Notes under the pieces: generated by a model | Databases searched by the model: none | The model's input: only the letters and a program-made list of their open reading frames with translations | Told to the model about the DNA's origin: nothing | Part shown: piece after piece, positions 32,338-42,240 of the stretch | Layout of the letters: the number at the start of each line of letters is the position of its first letter | How positions within the stretch are numbered: position 1 is the first letter of the stretch | Position numbers and translations under genes: made by a program | NCBI RefSeq assembly: GCF_042186555.1 | Contig: NC_133326.1 | Coordinates: forward strand, 435,530,335 to 435,594,334 | Direction: 5' to 3' | Length of the DNA stretch: 64,000 nt | From: Aquarana catesbeiana | Taxonomy: Eukaryota; Chordata; Amphibia; Anura; Ranidae

Positions 32338-34172
32338 CCACTTAAGGACCAGCTTCGTTTTGGATTTTAGGTGTTTACATGTTTAAAACAGTTTTTTTTT
32401 GCTAGAAAATTACGTAGAACCCCCAAACATTATATGTGGTTTTTCTTCTAACATCCTAGAGAATAAAATGGCGGTCGTTGCAATACTTTTTTTTTTTTTT
32501 TTGCACCGTATTTGCGCAGCGGTCTTAAAAGCGCACCTTTTTTTGGAAAAAATTCACTTTTTTGAATAAAAAAAATAAGACAACTGTAAAGTTAGCCCAA
32601 TTTTTTTTTTAAATTGTGAAATGTTACACCAAGTAAATTGATACCCAACATATCACACTTCAAAATTGCGCCCGCTCGTGGAATGGCGTCAAACTTTTAC
32701 CCTCAAAAATCTCCATAGGCGACGTTTAAAAAATTCTACAGGTTGCATATTTTGCGGTACAGAGGAGGTCTAGGGCTAGAATTATTGCTCTTGCTCTACC
32801 GGTCGCGGCGATATGTGTGGTTTGACCACTGTTTTCATATGCGGGCGATACCCGCGTATGCATTCGCTTCTGCGCGCGAGCTCGTCAGGATGGGGGTTTT
32901 TTTTTAAAAATTTTTTTGTATACTGTTTAAAAAAAAAAAAAAAAAAAATTGTGTCACTTTTATTCCTATTACAAGGGATGTTTACATTTACAATTTACAT
33001 ACAATGTAAACATCCCTTGTAATAGAAAAAAGCATGACAGGACCTCTTAAATATGAGATCTGGGGTCAAAAAGACCTCAAATCTCATATTTACACTAAAA
33101 TGCAAAAAAAAAAAAATTAATTTAACCTCTTCAGATCCGCGCTATTGCCAAATTACGGCAACAGCGTGGACCTACATTGCCGGGACGACGTCTATTGACG
33201 TCGTCCCGTGCGCCAGCAGCCTGCGCGCCCCCTGCAGGGCGTGCTTGGTGATCAGCGAGTTTGAGACTCGCCTGATCACAGATCAGAGTAAGGGGTCGGT
33301 CCCGACCCCTTACCACATGATCAGCTGTCAGCCAATGACAGCTGATCATGTGATGTAAACAGAGCCGGTAATCGGCTATTTTTTCTCCTCGCGTGGCAGC
33401 GTGAGGAGGGAAAAAAAACCTGATCACCGGCAGCCGTGAGAGGGACATCAGTCCCGATCATGGCGATCATCTGTGCCCCCTGCCAGTGACACAGCAATAG
33501 GCAGCAGTGCTGCCTACCAGTGCCCACCAGCGTCACCCATTAGTGCCACAACAACAGTGCTACCCATCAGTGGTACCTATCAGTGCTGCTTTATCTGTCC
33601 CCATCAGTGCTGCCTTAACTGTGCCTATCCATGCCCACCAGTGCCGCCTCATCAGCGCATATCAATGAAGGAAAAAAATTACCTGTTTGCAAAATTTTAT
33701 AACAAACTATGGAACTTTTTTTTTTTTTTTTTTTTTTTTTTCAAAATTTTCCATCTTTTTTTGATTAGCAAAAAATAAAAATCCCAGCTGTGATTAAATA
33801 CCAACAAAAGAAAGCTCTATTTGTGGGAAAAAAATAAAAATTTTATTTTGGGTACAGTGTTGTATGACCGCGCAATTGTCATTCAAAGTGCGACAGAGCT
33901 GAAAGCTGAAAATTGGTCTGGGCAGGAGGGGGGTTTAAGTGCCCAGTAAGCAAGTGGTTAAAAAAATGACATTTGAAAAAATGTGCCTTTAAGAGGCGTG
34001 GACGGAAGTGACGTTTTGACGTTGCTTCCACCCAGCAGTGTCATGGAGACGAGTGGGCGCCATCTTAGCCTCACTCGTCTCCAGGCACAGGACAGAGACG
34101 GATGCGATCGCCTCCGCCACTACCGACGGCTCTGGTAAGCGGCGGAGGGCACCGGATCGCGGCGGGGGCCAT
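32334..34172. mobile_element. piggyBac-type element in the gypsy LTR, right end lost
   Basis: Left TTAACCACTTAAGGACCAGC at 32334. The body follows the element at 2883 ('ttgcgcagcggtctta', 'aaagttagccc', 'ggggtcaaaaagacctca'), is interrupted by the MITE 33122-33961, and resumes with 'cttccacccagcagtgtc' until it meets gypsy RT at ~34172 ('tggtaagcggcggagggcacc' just before). No right terminus is present. Confidence 0.75.
33122..33961. mobile_element. 840-bp piggyBac MITE derived from an element-1-like parent
   Basis: TTAACCTCTTCAGATCCGCG (33122) to GTAAGCAAGTGGTTAA (33961), with TTAA duplicated. Its left end matches the complement of the right end of element 1 (24.73 kb) and its right end the complement of the left end of element 1 (9.64 kb), each for 60 bp or more. 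It keeps a short CAGTG-rich tandem part (33.5-33.65 kb) but no transposase, so it is an internal-deletion derivative nested in another piggyBac-type element. Confidence 0.85.
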
Positions 34173-34985
34173 TTTTGAATTGTCTCAACCTTATTGGTCT
34201 GTGGCTTGACCACTTCCTGGCCAATAATGTACCCAAAGTATTTGGCCTCCTCCAGGCCTATGGCACTTTTTTGGGTTAGCTGTAAGACCTGTTCTGCTTG
34301 GACACAGAACAGGTGCGATTCCCAATCTGGGCTGTGGATGACCACATCATCCAAAAATGCAGCTGCATATGGGCGATGTGCTCTCAAGGCTTTATCCATC
34401 ATTCGCTGGAATGAAGCAGGGGCTCCGTGCAGACCAAAAGGCATCCGCTTATACTGAAACGAGCCCTCAGGAGTGGAAAAGGCAGTCTTCTCCTTGGCCG
34501 ATTCAGTTAGCGGTATTTGCCAATAGCCTTTTCTCAGGTCTAGGGTCATTATGTAGCGAGCCTGTCCTAACCTGTCCATGAGTTTGTCGACCCGGGGCAT
34601 CGGGTACGCATCGAACTTGGACACACTGTTGAGTTTCCTGAAGTCGTTATAAAACCTGATAGTACCATCAGGTTTTGGGACCAGCACTATGGGGCTTGAC
34701 CACTCACTGTGGGACTCTTCTATCACGTCCAACTCTAACATACTTTTTAATTCCTTTGCGACACCCTCTAGTCTGGCCTCTGGGATTGTATACGGTTTTA
34801 CATTTACGCGAACCCCTGGTTCCGTCACTATGTCATGTTAGATCATGTTGGTCAGTCCGGGCAAGGGGGCGAAAAAGTCTCTATTTTTATGCACAAACAC
34901 CCTAACGTCACTTTGTTGTGCCACGGACAGGGTATCCGTTATGGGGACGTCAGGTGTCACCGGTACCCAGTCTGTTAGAGGCATC
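34172..34985 (-). pseudogene. gypsy reverse transcriptase (truncated)
   Basis: A linker ('VRVFVHKNRDFFAPLPG') leads to RT: 'EESHSEWSSPIVLVPKPDG', 'YNDFRKLNSVSKFDAYPMPR', 'MTLDLRKGYWQIPL', 'MPFGLHGAPASFQRM' and the catalytic box FLDDVVIHS. After 'EEAKYFGYIIGQEVVKPQ' the frame runs at 34172 into piggyBac-type DNA, so the RT thumb, RNase H and the rest are lost. A stop at ~34838-34840 separates linker and RT. Confidence 0.85.
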
Positions 34986-34989
34986 GTGG

Positions 34990-35285
34990 TACGATTCGCA
35001 GTACTCCTTGACATCTGCATGCAACCCGGGCCAGAAAAACCTCTGGGCGATTCTCTCCCTGGTTTTCTCGCTACTGAGATGTCCCCCCATTACATGACCA
35101 TGGGCCAGGTCTAGCACCACCCTACGGAAGGGTTTGGGAACCAGTAGCTGTTCTACCTCGTCCTCTCCATGTTTTATCACTCGATACAATAAATTGTTTT
35201 TAACGGCCATGTAAGGGAAAGATACCACCCAACCAGGATCCACCGGTTTCCCATCCAACATCTTAAAATTTTCCCTGGCTCTCAT
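34990..35285 (-). pseudogene. gypsy integrase N-terminal (H2C2) fragment, upstream of RT
   Basis: 'YMAVKNNLLYRVIKHG', 'EQLLVPKPFRRVVLDLAH', 'HVMGGHLSSEKTRERIAQRF' and 'FWPGLHADVKEYC' are the integrase zinc-binding region that in most gypsy elements follows RNase H. Here it lies between protease and RT. The catalytic core that should follow 'DVKEYC' is absent: within ~5 codons (near 34990) the sequence changes to the linker in front of RT. Hence an integrase-first order with an internal core deletion. Confidence 0.75.
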
Positions 35286-35420
35286 GAGGGTGGTCTCTCG
35301 CAGTTGCTCGGTACAGAAATCCTCTCTCCTGACCTCTAAGTCGGGTATGACATTTTGGCTACTCTCAATGTCGGGGTCAGAGGGGGTCTTCTGTTCATTA
35401 CCCTCAGGCTGAGAGCTAGC

Positions 35421-36176
35421 TTATAGGTCCTCCAGCTCCCCAGCCATGACAGGGAAAGGAAGAGGATCTCCGGCTTCCTCGATCCCACCAACAGCATCCC
35501 CTTCCCTTTGGCTGAAAGGGTCTGGTGAGAGTTCCCGTGCTTCCCCAGCAGGCGGAGCTCTATCTACCAGGCTCCCTTTGCTCTCCCATAAATTCCAAAA
35601 ATGTGGAAAATCTCTCCCCACTAAAGCTTCATGAAGCAGTGGTACCACCCCCACCGAATGTGTTACACTGCCCCAGGGGGTATCAACCTCAACCACCGCT
35701 GTCTGGTAGTCCCGAGTGTCCCCATGGATGCAAATTACCCCAATAGTACTGGGGTGTAGTTTTGTGGGGTTCACACAGTCATTCCTGACTAGGGTTACCA
35801 CACTACCAGAGTCTAGCAAGGCTGTGAGTGGCTTTCCATCCACTGAAATAACACACATCTGTTTTTCAATGCAACTCTGACATGATGCAGTACATGCGAC
35901 CTGTGCAAACCGAGAAATGCGTCTTTTCATAAAAGCATAATCACATTGCCTAGGGTCATCATCTATAGGACAGTTTGCAGCAATATGCCCTAATGCATGG
36001 CAACGAAAACACTGTATGTTGCCTACCCCCAGTCCTCTTAACGGCCCCAGAGACCTTCCTGGCTTCTTTGGCCAGTCTCGAGGTCTAGGACCTATAGTCT
36101 CATCATCTGTAACAACAGTCTTATCAAATTTCCCCAAGCTCTTGAACCCCCGGAACCACTGGGCGATCTTGCACAC
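35421..36176 (-). pseudogene. gypsy nucleocapsid zinc knuckle and aspartic protease
   Basis: One open frame of 251 codons. A CCHC knuckle CFRCHALGHIAANC (C-x2-C-x4-H-x4-C) lies near residues 55-68, followed by the aspartic protease active site LLDSGSVVTLV near residues 118-128 and a protease-flap-like region 'VEVDTPWGSVTHSVGVVPLL'. Ends in acidic Pro/Glu-rich linker. Overlaps the gag frame, as in elements that use frameshifting, though here the frames are decayed. Confidence 0.8.
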
Positions 36177-36915
36177 CTAAAGACACCGTAGTGGGGCGTA
36201 GATGGGTTCATCAAGTCCTCAGTGGCAGTGTACCTCTCCACTAGGTCCACCAACTGGGTTGCAGTTTTGGGGTTCCCCTCTCTGACCCACTTCCTCAGGG
36301 CAGCAGGGAGAGCACGCAGGTTCCGGTCCATTACCATACGCTCCACGATCTGAGGGCTTGTCAAGGTCTCTGGCTGCAACCACTTCCTGGTGAGGTGGAC
36401 TAGGTCAATCATTTGTGAATGGGTGGCTTGTTGCTGGAGTAGGACTACTTGTGTACGCGCTGGGCCCGAACTGCCATGGTGAAACCCAAGCGTGCGAGTA
36501 TCTCTGCCTTTAGAGTCTCATAGCCCTGGGCCTTATCTGGTTCTAGATCAAAATAGGTCTTTTGGGATTCTCCTGTTAGAAATGGGGCCAACAGACCCGC
36601 CCACTGCTCTTTTGGCCATCCCTCGCGGACAGCAACTCTCTCAAAAGTCGCAAGGTATGCCTCGACATCATCGGCAGATGTCATTTTCTGTAGGTGGTAG
36701 GAGGCACGTACCATCTTTGGTTCCACTGGCACAGGAGGTAGGGACCCCTTTTTCAGTTCCACTAGAGCCTCTGAGAACTGCCGGTTCATCTCCTTCTGGG
36801 CCGCTTGTTGTGCTGCAGCGGCTGCCTGTTGTGCTGCAGCGGCCTCTGTGACTTGGCGATTGGTTTCCCGCTGAGCTGCATTGGCCTGTAGCAGGGCCTT
36901 TATCATTTCCTCCAT
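36092..36915 (-). pseudogene. gypsy gag: coiled-coil and SCAN-like capsid (frameshifted)
   Basis: First segment 36915-36445: ATG start, a Gln/Ala-rich helix (repeated AAQQA), then a capsid N-terminal part with 'DDVEAYLATFERVAVREGW' and 'WAGLLAPFLTGESQKTY'. After a stop and frame shift, 36412-36092 continues with 'IDLVHLTRKWLQPETLTS', 'IVERMVMDRNLRALPAAL' and 'ATQLVDLVERY', which resembles the SCAN domain, known to derive from the capsid of Gmr1-like gypsy elements. Gag would form the particle core. Not functional as assembled. Confidence 0.75.
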
Positions 36916-36945
36916 CTTCAGAAGTTGCCCGCTGAATCCACCACG

Positions 36946-37359
36946 TGTGGGGAATTAGCTTGTGGGTATCGCCTTTTTCTGAATGACAGTCAGCAAACGG
37001 TCACGTCTTAAAAATCTGGCGGATGCCAGGTTTATTTGCAGGAGGTTTGCAAAAGGAAAACAAACAAACAGTAAATTAAATCCTTGCCGTCTGGCGCTAA
37101 CTAAACAGTCTACTCTCCTATATAGTGTGGGGCTGGTCCCCGTCACCCACAAAACATGCGGAAAAGCAAACCTTTTTAGTACAACTCAGAGCTCCTCTCA
37201 CTCAGGTTCTTTCCTGAGTCTCAAAACCAGAGCGACCTGCTGTGCTCTCTTCCTGGATATTTAAAGTCCAGCTGACTGTGGACCCGAACATCCGGACCGG
37301 AACCCAGCCTGCCACAGAGGCTGGAAAAACCGCGCCGGATTACGGCTCAGTCCCTTACA
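36946..37359 (-). repeat. gypsy 5' LTR (complete, 414 bp)
   Basis: On the plus strand it reads TGTGGGGAATTAGC...CCCTTACA. Contains the TTAA (37261-37264) at which the other LTR was hit by a piggyBac-type element. Next to it on the minus strand, after two bases, 'TGGTGGATTCAGCGGG' could be a primer-binding site; the tRNA is not identified. Confidence 0.85.
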
Positions 37360-38339
37360 ATGGAACAAATGCGAGGTGAAATGTACCTATTATCGTGTAT
37401 CTCACCTCGCATATCGTCAGGATATATATAAATATATATATACACACATACATATTCCTTGTACAATAAAATATTATACTTAATTGGTTGGTTACAGATT
37501 TACATTGCATGCTATTACTGTGTATGATCCCCAAAAATCCCAAGTTTAATATAATGTTATTTAGGAGAGCCCCTCCTAAAATATGTCTCATGTATATTGC
37601 ACCCGATAACATAGCTTCCAGGTCTTTCAAAATGTTGTTAGTTAACTAGAGTTTCCTTAAGAATAATCATATACACATTTTATTGTTAATTAGATCATAT
37701 TAATGCAGAGTGACCCTAATCCAAAAACGGACTTTGCCACCTGTAGTAGCATAACTAGGAACGTGAGGAATAAAAAAAAAAAACAAAAGGAGTGAAATTT
37801 TACAAAGTATAACTTTAATTATAAAAACGTGCTAGGACAAAATAAGTTATAGCCAATACCAATAAGGGGCCTTGCTCACTAGAGCTTACAAGCTAATATA
37901 AATTAAGACTCTCATTCTCTAACTCACCCCCCTGTATTTGCTTACATATAGCACATATAATAAGATGTTTGCACTGTTTTTGCCAAGCATCACTCTTCAC
38001 TATTCACTAAGAAACAAATATAAATAAACCCTACTGCTAAATTTGTTAATATTATGAAGTAGGCAAATATATAAAGATGACAGTATACATAATACTGTGC
38101 AATATGATAGGGACATGACAAAATAAAGAACAAAAGCAGAGAGAATAAGGACCCTCCCTACAAGAGTGATACGCTAAATATAAAATGCATCTTTCACTAC
38201 TGCAGTCCATAATTTGAAAGACAGAATACCTATTATAATCTACAATTTATATTCTAATAAAATAGAGACCTATTCCCATGATAGACAGTTCCCCTTTTTA
38301 GAAACCAAAAAAACAACAAATGTTTAAGAATAAGAAAGT
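37360..38339. other. no gene; small palindrome near 37370
   Basis: GCGAGGTGA (37370) pairs with TCACCTCGC (~37402) around a short loop. The rest is AT-rich and unrecognised. Confidence 0.5.
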
Positions 38340-38962
38340 ATTCTGAGATTTTCTGACAATTGCACAGTCTTGCGACACTGTACCCAAACGAAATTTGCAT
38401 CCTTTTTTTTCCCAGAAATAGAGCTTTCGTTTAGTGGTATTTGATCACCTCTGCGGTTTTTATTTTCTGCGCTATAAACAAAAGAACAGGGAAAATTTTG
38501 AAAAAAACCTATGTTTTACTTTTTGCTATAATAAATATCCCAATTTTTTTTTTTTAAACTAATTTTTTCCTCAGTTTAGGCCGATATGTATTCTTCTACA
38601 TATTTTTGGTAAAAAAAAAAAAATCGCAATAAGCGTATATTGATTGGTTTGCGCAAAAGTTATAGCGTCTACAAAATAGGAGATAGATTTATGGCATTTT
38701 TATTATTATTTATTTTTCTACTAGTAATGGTGGCAATCTGCGATTTTTATCGGGACTGCGATATTGCAGCGAAAAAATTGGACACTTTTGACACATTTTC
38801 CTGACCATTAACAATTATACAGCGATCAGTGATATAAAAATGCACTGATTACTGTAAAAATGTGACTGGCAGGGAAGGAGTTAACTGTGTTCTAACTGTA
38901 GGGGGGATGAGACTTGCCAGGGGAAGAGAGAGATCGGTGTTCATACTGGTCGGCAAGTGCTT
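38340..38962. mobile_element. piggyBac-type fragment
   Basis: Shares 'cactgtacccaaac', 'agagctttcgtttagtggtatttgatcacctctg', 'gcgctataaa' type phrases with 9.74 and 25.15 kb. The right end GGCAAGTGCTTAA (38962) looks like a mutated AAGTGGTTAA. The left end is missing. Confidence 0.6.
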
Positions 38963-39389
38963 AATGTTGTTTTTGCACATACGTGCAGACAGCTTTTTCT
39001 AAAATGGTGGCTATACCTTCTACTTTCCTACACCCAACCTGCTATCAGAAAGATCTGCCTGGTGGACAGCGATACCCCAACAACAACCGCCTGCTCCTCC
39101 TAATGCTAGCAAAACACAGCACAACACAATGCAGAACCTTCAATAATAGGTGTCTGCTAACCTGATATAAATTGCGCAATATTGTGTTGAGCTCAGTGCC
39201 TCACCAGCATGGAGTTAGGCAAGATCAGAGTTGAGGTGATGCTGTCTCCGTACGGGCCACCAACTGAAGTAGAATAATAACATATCGAACCAGGCAGGAC
39301 CTCAGTGATGCAGGTTTATTAACAGCTGGGAACATACAGATTTATGTTTAAAGTATTACAAGATGCAGGTCTAATGTATATAGTTTCTT
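38963..39389. other. no feature recognised
   Basis: Unassigned sequence; possibly the 5' part of the interspersed repeat copy 2. Confidence 0.4.
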
Positions 39390-39701
39390 ACAATGCGAGC
39401 ATATTAGGTACAACATGATTGGTTGCTAAGATCTATGTCAATGTAACTAGCCATAAATCTGACACCTGTCATACAACCAGACAAACGTATTAATTCCCAG
39501 AATACCTATAGGATTATTTATAACTGGTTTTGACTATGTTTTTACCCATTAAAATACTTGTGTAGAGACAGTATGGCACCTAGTCATGTTAAATCAAACC
39601 CTCCTTGTCCTGAAAAGACTTCACCAACTTAAGGATAACAGATTTATGACTTTGGGAAAATGAACTTGCAACAACCCCACCTTTATGTGTTATATGTTTT
39701 A

Positions 39702-40092
39702 TGCCACGTACACACGATTGGACATTCCGACAACAAAATCCTGGATTTATTTCTGACGGATGTTGGCTCAAACTTGTCTTACATACACAAGGTCGCACAA
39801 ATGTTGTCGGAAATTCCGAATGTCGAGAACAATTTGACGTACAACACATACGAGGAGCCAAGAAAAATGAAGTTCAATAGCCAGTGCAGCTCTTCTGCTT
39901 GATTCCAAGCATGCATGGAATTTTGTGCGTCGAAATTGTGTACACACGATCAGAATTTCCGACAACGGACAACCAGCTCTCAAATTTTTGTTGTCGGAAA
40001 TCCCGATGGAGCCTACACACGGTCGGAATTTTCGACAACAAGCTCACATCGAACATTTTGTGGTCGGAAATTCCGACCGTGTGTACGTGACA
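39702..40092. mobile_element. Harbinger MITE, 391 bp, TTA duplication
   Basis: Ends TGCCACGTACACACGATTGG and the complement of TGTCACGTACACACGGTCGG, flanked by TTA at 39699-39701 and 40093-40095. Subterminal 'ggaaattccga' and 'gacaacaaaatcc' motifs match the 7.8 kb Harbinger at 14981-22811. No coding capacity. The unoccupied site is preserved at ~7511-7516 in repeat copy 1. Confidence 0.93.
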
Positions 40093-40198
40093 TTATAGCT
40101 TTTCACTATACAATCCTGTATGTATGTATGTATGTATGTATGTATGTATGTATTTATATATTGGTTTCACAAAAAGGTACTACATTATTTACATATAT

Positions 40199-40205
<7 letters not shown>

Positions 40206-40245
<40 letters not shown>
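40206..40245. repeat. (CA)n microsatellite, ~20 units
   Basis: Pure CA dinucleotides; a (GTAT)n tract lies 60 bp upstream. Confidence 0.95.
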
Positions 40246-40248
<3 letters not shown>

Positions 40249-40760
40249 ACTACTTCATTCAATATTGTCTAATTTAATGGTGTTCTCTTATTCAAAGGTG
40301 TTTTAATTGGCACACAAGCAGACCTTTTTGACCCTGTCAAATTTAATTAATGGACATAGATTTCCCATATTCCACATAATTACTCTTAAACCACCAGTAT
40401 AAGAAGTTTTATAACTTATTCTTGACAATGGTTGGTTTATTAGCCTCAAGGAATGTTATCTTATCAAGCTGTAGTTCAACTGCTGTCAAAGTGTTTCTCT
40501 TCTAAGTAGTTGACTTAAAAACTACAATGAACTATTTTATATTATAAATATTATTGCATTAACTCCTATAAACTAATACCTTTTCTTATTTTGAACTAAT
40601 AATAAGATTGATAATTCCACTACTACTACACTAATAATAATATGAATATTAATTATATGAATAATAATGGTATGAATAATAAATATTATCAATAAAACAT
40701 ATGCAAATTAATATGAATAATATGGAATACATTGATATTGGTATATTGTAATACATACAT

Positions 40761-41121
40761 TGCTGCCCCCAGGGAGGAGGACATCCTCTAATGGGGAAAC
40801 TGCTGCGCATTGGCGCCAAGAGGCAATGTGGTGGAAGATGGTGCGCTGATGCACTGTGTCAACCTGCACTTCAAGGGCAGTGGTGTGGGAGCAAGTGCAA
40901 CACAGGCACACACGGAGACCAGGAAGTGCACCGTGCCAGCTCCACCTACTGCCAAAGATCCGCTCCAATCCAAATGGGCCAGGGAGGATCTGGCACGTCG
41001 AGTGGTACATGTGGCCGGCCGCCAAAGATGCACACAGTGCCTCGCCCACTCCAAGGCATGCAGCAGCCCAGTCTTGCCAGGAAGACACTATATACGGTAA
41101 ATACAAGAAGTACAATGCTAA
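40761..41121. other. GC-rich unassigned segment
   Basis: Moderately GC-rich with overlapping open frames on both strands (e.g. 40810-41100 plus) but no recognisable domain. Its composition differs from the AT-rich flanks, so it may be a fragment of an unknown element or retro-copy. Confidence 0.3.
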
Positions 41122-41125
41122 TTAA

Positions 41126-42240
41126 CCAGTTCCAGACCAGCCACGCAGTTTTACTGTGGCAGGTTGGTCCGGCTGTGCGAAATCATGTTACTATATGTGA
41201 TGCTGGGGGGCGCGCACCCCCCCCCCGCCGCCCCCGACAATCGGATTCGATCAGGAACTGATCAATCCCCAGGCCCAGGCCACTGAAATCTGGCCTGGAC
41301 CTGGTGATCGCTCCTGACAAATGATATCCTTCCCCTGTCGGTGTAACTGTAAACACTGACAGGGGAAGTGATGTCATCTCTCCTATGTCGGTCTTTTCGT
41401 TCCAGACCGAGAGGAAAGAGCATCGAAAAGTGAGTTGCACCAACACTACATTGATGCCAGATCACATAGGCACATAATTCACCCCCCCCCCAGTTAACCC
41501 CTTCACCACCTGTCACTGTGTCACCCAGTACAACAATCAGATTTTTTTTTTGATCGCTGTACTGGTGTCATTAGTGACAAAAATCAGTGTTAGGGTAATT
41601 AGTCTTAGGCCCAGATAGGCCTAGGGACCCCCCTACCCCCCAATAAAGGTTTAACCCCTTGATTACCCCCTGTCACCTGTGATCACAGTATAAGTGTCAC
41701 GGGTGACGCAGTTTAGCTAGTTTATTTTTTATAGCGTCAGGGCACCCACCGTATTTTACCCAATAAAGTTTTAACCCCCTGATCACCCAGTAGGTGATCA
41801 AAGTTAGGTTTTAGCTTCAGATAGGGTCTCCGTTGCCCCAGGCAGCATCAGATTAGTGCCAGTACTGATAACACCCACGCACGCACCGTACGCCTCCCTT
41901 AGTAGCATAGTGTCTGAACGGATCGATATCTGATCTGATCAAATCTATACTAGCCTCCCCAGCAGTTTAGGGTTCCAAAAACGCATTGTTAGCGGGATCA
42001 GCCCAGATACCTGCTATCACCTGTGCTTAGCCCCTCTACCCAGCCCAGCCCACCCAAGTGCAGTATCAATCGATCACTGTCACTTACAAAACACATAACT
42101 GCAGCGTTCACAGAGTCAGGCTTGATCCCTGCGAACGCTAACAGTTTTTTGGTAGCGTTTGAATTAGTTGCTAACAGTCAGGAACTTTTTTTTACCTGTG
42201 AGTCTCACTAGTTTACCAGTAAATTTAGAGACAAAAATGT
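41126..42240. other. piggyBac element 2 5' non-coding region
   Basis: C-runs at ~41217 and 41484, then repeated 'gatcgctgtactggtgtcatt', 'aataaagttttaacccc' phrases. No coding content before the transposase. Confidence 0.5.

Larger units (their letters stand above)
32018..37359 (-). mobile_element. defective Ty3/gypsy (Gmr1-like?) LTR retrotransposon
   Basis: The direct LTR pieces at 32018-32337 and 36946-37359 bracket antisense gag, nucleocapsid, protease, an integrase fragment and reverse transcriptase. Domain order (integrase zinc region before RT) and a SCAN-like capsid recall Gmr1-type gypsy elements of vertebrates (established knowledge; assignment here is inference). A piggyBac-type element sits at the TTAA of the 3' LTR. 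The rest of that LTR and everything after RT up to ~34172 are deleted. No clear target duplication could be read. Confidence 0.75.
39390..40760. repeat. interspersed repeat, copy 2 (pairs with 7.2-8.4 kb)
   Basis: Same orientation and order as copy 1. Carries a Harbinger MITE at 39702-40092 that copy 1 lacks, (GTAT)n at ~40118-40152 and (CA)n at ~40206-40245. The end is rich in TAAT repeats. Two short segments (about 40378-40413 and 40440-40457) are inverted relative to copy 1. Confidence 0.7.
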
